NCBI RefSeq assembly: GCF_003815875.1
Contig: NZ_CP033924.1
Span: 372,001-436,000, forward strand
DNA: 64,000 bases
From: Chryseobacterium lactis
GTDB taxonomy: Bacteria > Bacteroidota > Bacteroidia > Flavobacteriales > Weeksellaceae
Direction: 5' to 3'
Below, piece by piece: positions 63,931-64,000 of this stretch. Made by a program: the position numbers and the translations under genes. Position 1 is the stretch's first letter. The number at the start of each line of letters is the position of its first letter. Under the pieces are notes generated by a model. The model was not told the origin of the DNA. It saw only the letters and a program-made list of their open reading frames with translations, and searched no databases.

Positions 63931-64000
63931 AGTAACAAGAGCTCCTCTTGAAAACGCAGCTTCAGTATCTGGAATGCTTTTAACAACTGAATGTGTAATC
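63926..64000 (+). pseudogene. Partial second copy of the groEL 3' region (runs off right edge)
   Basis: These 75 bases match groEL 63040-63114 at 71 positions. The differences are three within the codons for Val-Ala (now Ala-Pro) and one silent change in Ser. The fragment has no start of its own and the copy continues to the window edge; how far it extends is unknown. Confidence 0.85.

Overview
The window looks like chromosome of a Chryseobacterium-type flavobacterium (Bacteroidota, Weeksellaceae). The DNA is AT-rich. It has SusC/SusD pairs, a fused CcoN-CcoO oxidase subunit, a lipoprotein TamA homologue (TamL) encoded beside TamB, hybrid-style propeller sensor kinases, and Bacteroidota promoters of the TAnnTTTG (-7) and TTTG (-33) type rather than E. 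coli-type boxes. There is no rRNA, tRNA, CRISPR array, integrase or transposase. Species identification is an inference from gene content and was not tested by alignment.

Layout. 1-2.1 kb: minus-strand operon of secreted proteins with a tail-fibre-like C-terminal module; the last gene runs off the left edge. 2.5-7.7 kb: HdeD-like membrane protein, exported agmatine deiminase with a putative outer-membrane barrel, AraC regulator and amino-acid permease. 7.8-12.5 kb: secreted C1q-like protein, then a NarL-type response regulator and a propeller-sensor kinase. 12.8-16.5 kb: small XRE regulator divergent from ccoNO-ccoP (cbb3 oxidase). 16.8-25.1 kb: tamB-tamL-yihY. 25.2-26.9 kb: argS. 27.1-41.2 kb: three tandem susC-susD operons, two of them close paralogues, with near-identical terminators and the same promoter architecture. 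41.9-46.9 kb: rnhB, yidC, pyrG, yceI. 47.1-49.3 kb: radA and acpH, separated by a composite of two heptamer arrays and two palindromes. 49.4-54.2 kb: secreted protein, DUF6702, HupE/UreJ-like protein and M1 aminopeptidase. 54.3-59.5 kb: LytS/LytTR-type two-component pair divergent from a DUF2490 protein and a citrate-type transporter, then a dicarboxylate-type symporter. 59.6-61.0 kb: secreted protein and two tandem 44-residue cysteine-rich double-glycine-leader peptides. 61.2-64 kb: groES-groEL, a small lipoprotein gene and the start of a second, partial groEL tail.

How the genes work together. Most of the window is housekeeping (CTP synthesis, arginyl-tRNA, membrane protein insertion, chaperonin, DNA repair, respiration) interspersed with envelope functions: TonB-dependent nutrient uptake, outer-membrane assembly by TamB/TamL, and sensor-controlled organic-acid uptake.

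The most unusual material is at the right end. The twin micro-peptide genes each have their own -7 box, a conserved 5' leader and a matching terminator, so they look like a duplicated stand-alone transcription cassette for exported bacteriocin-like peptides. Immediately beyond groEL, 75 bp of the groEL 3' coding region recur at 886 bp offset (71 of 75 positions identical), and that copy supplies the stop codon of the intervening lipoprotein gene.
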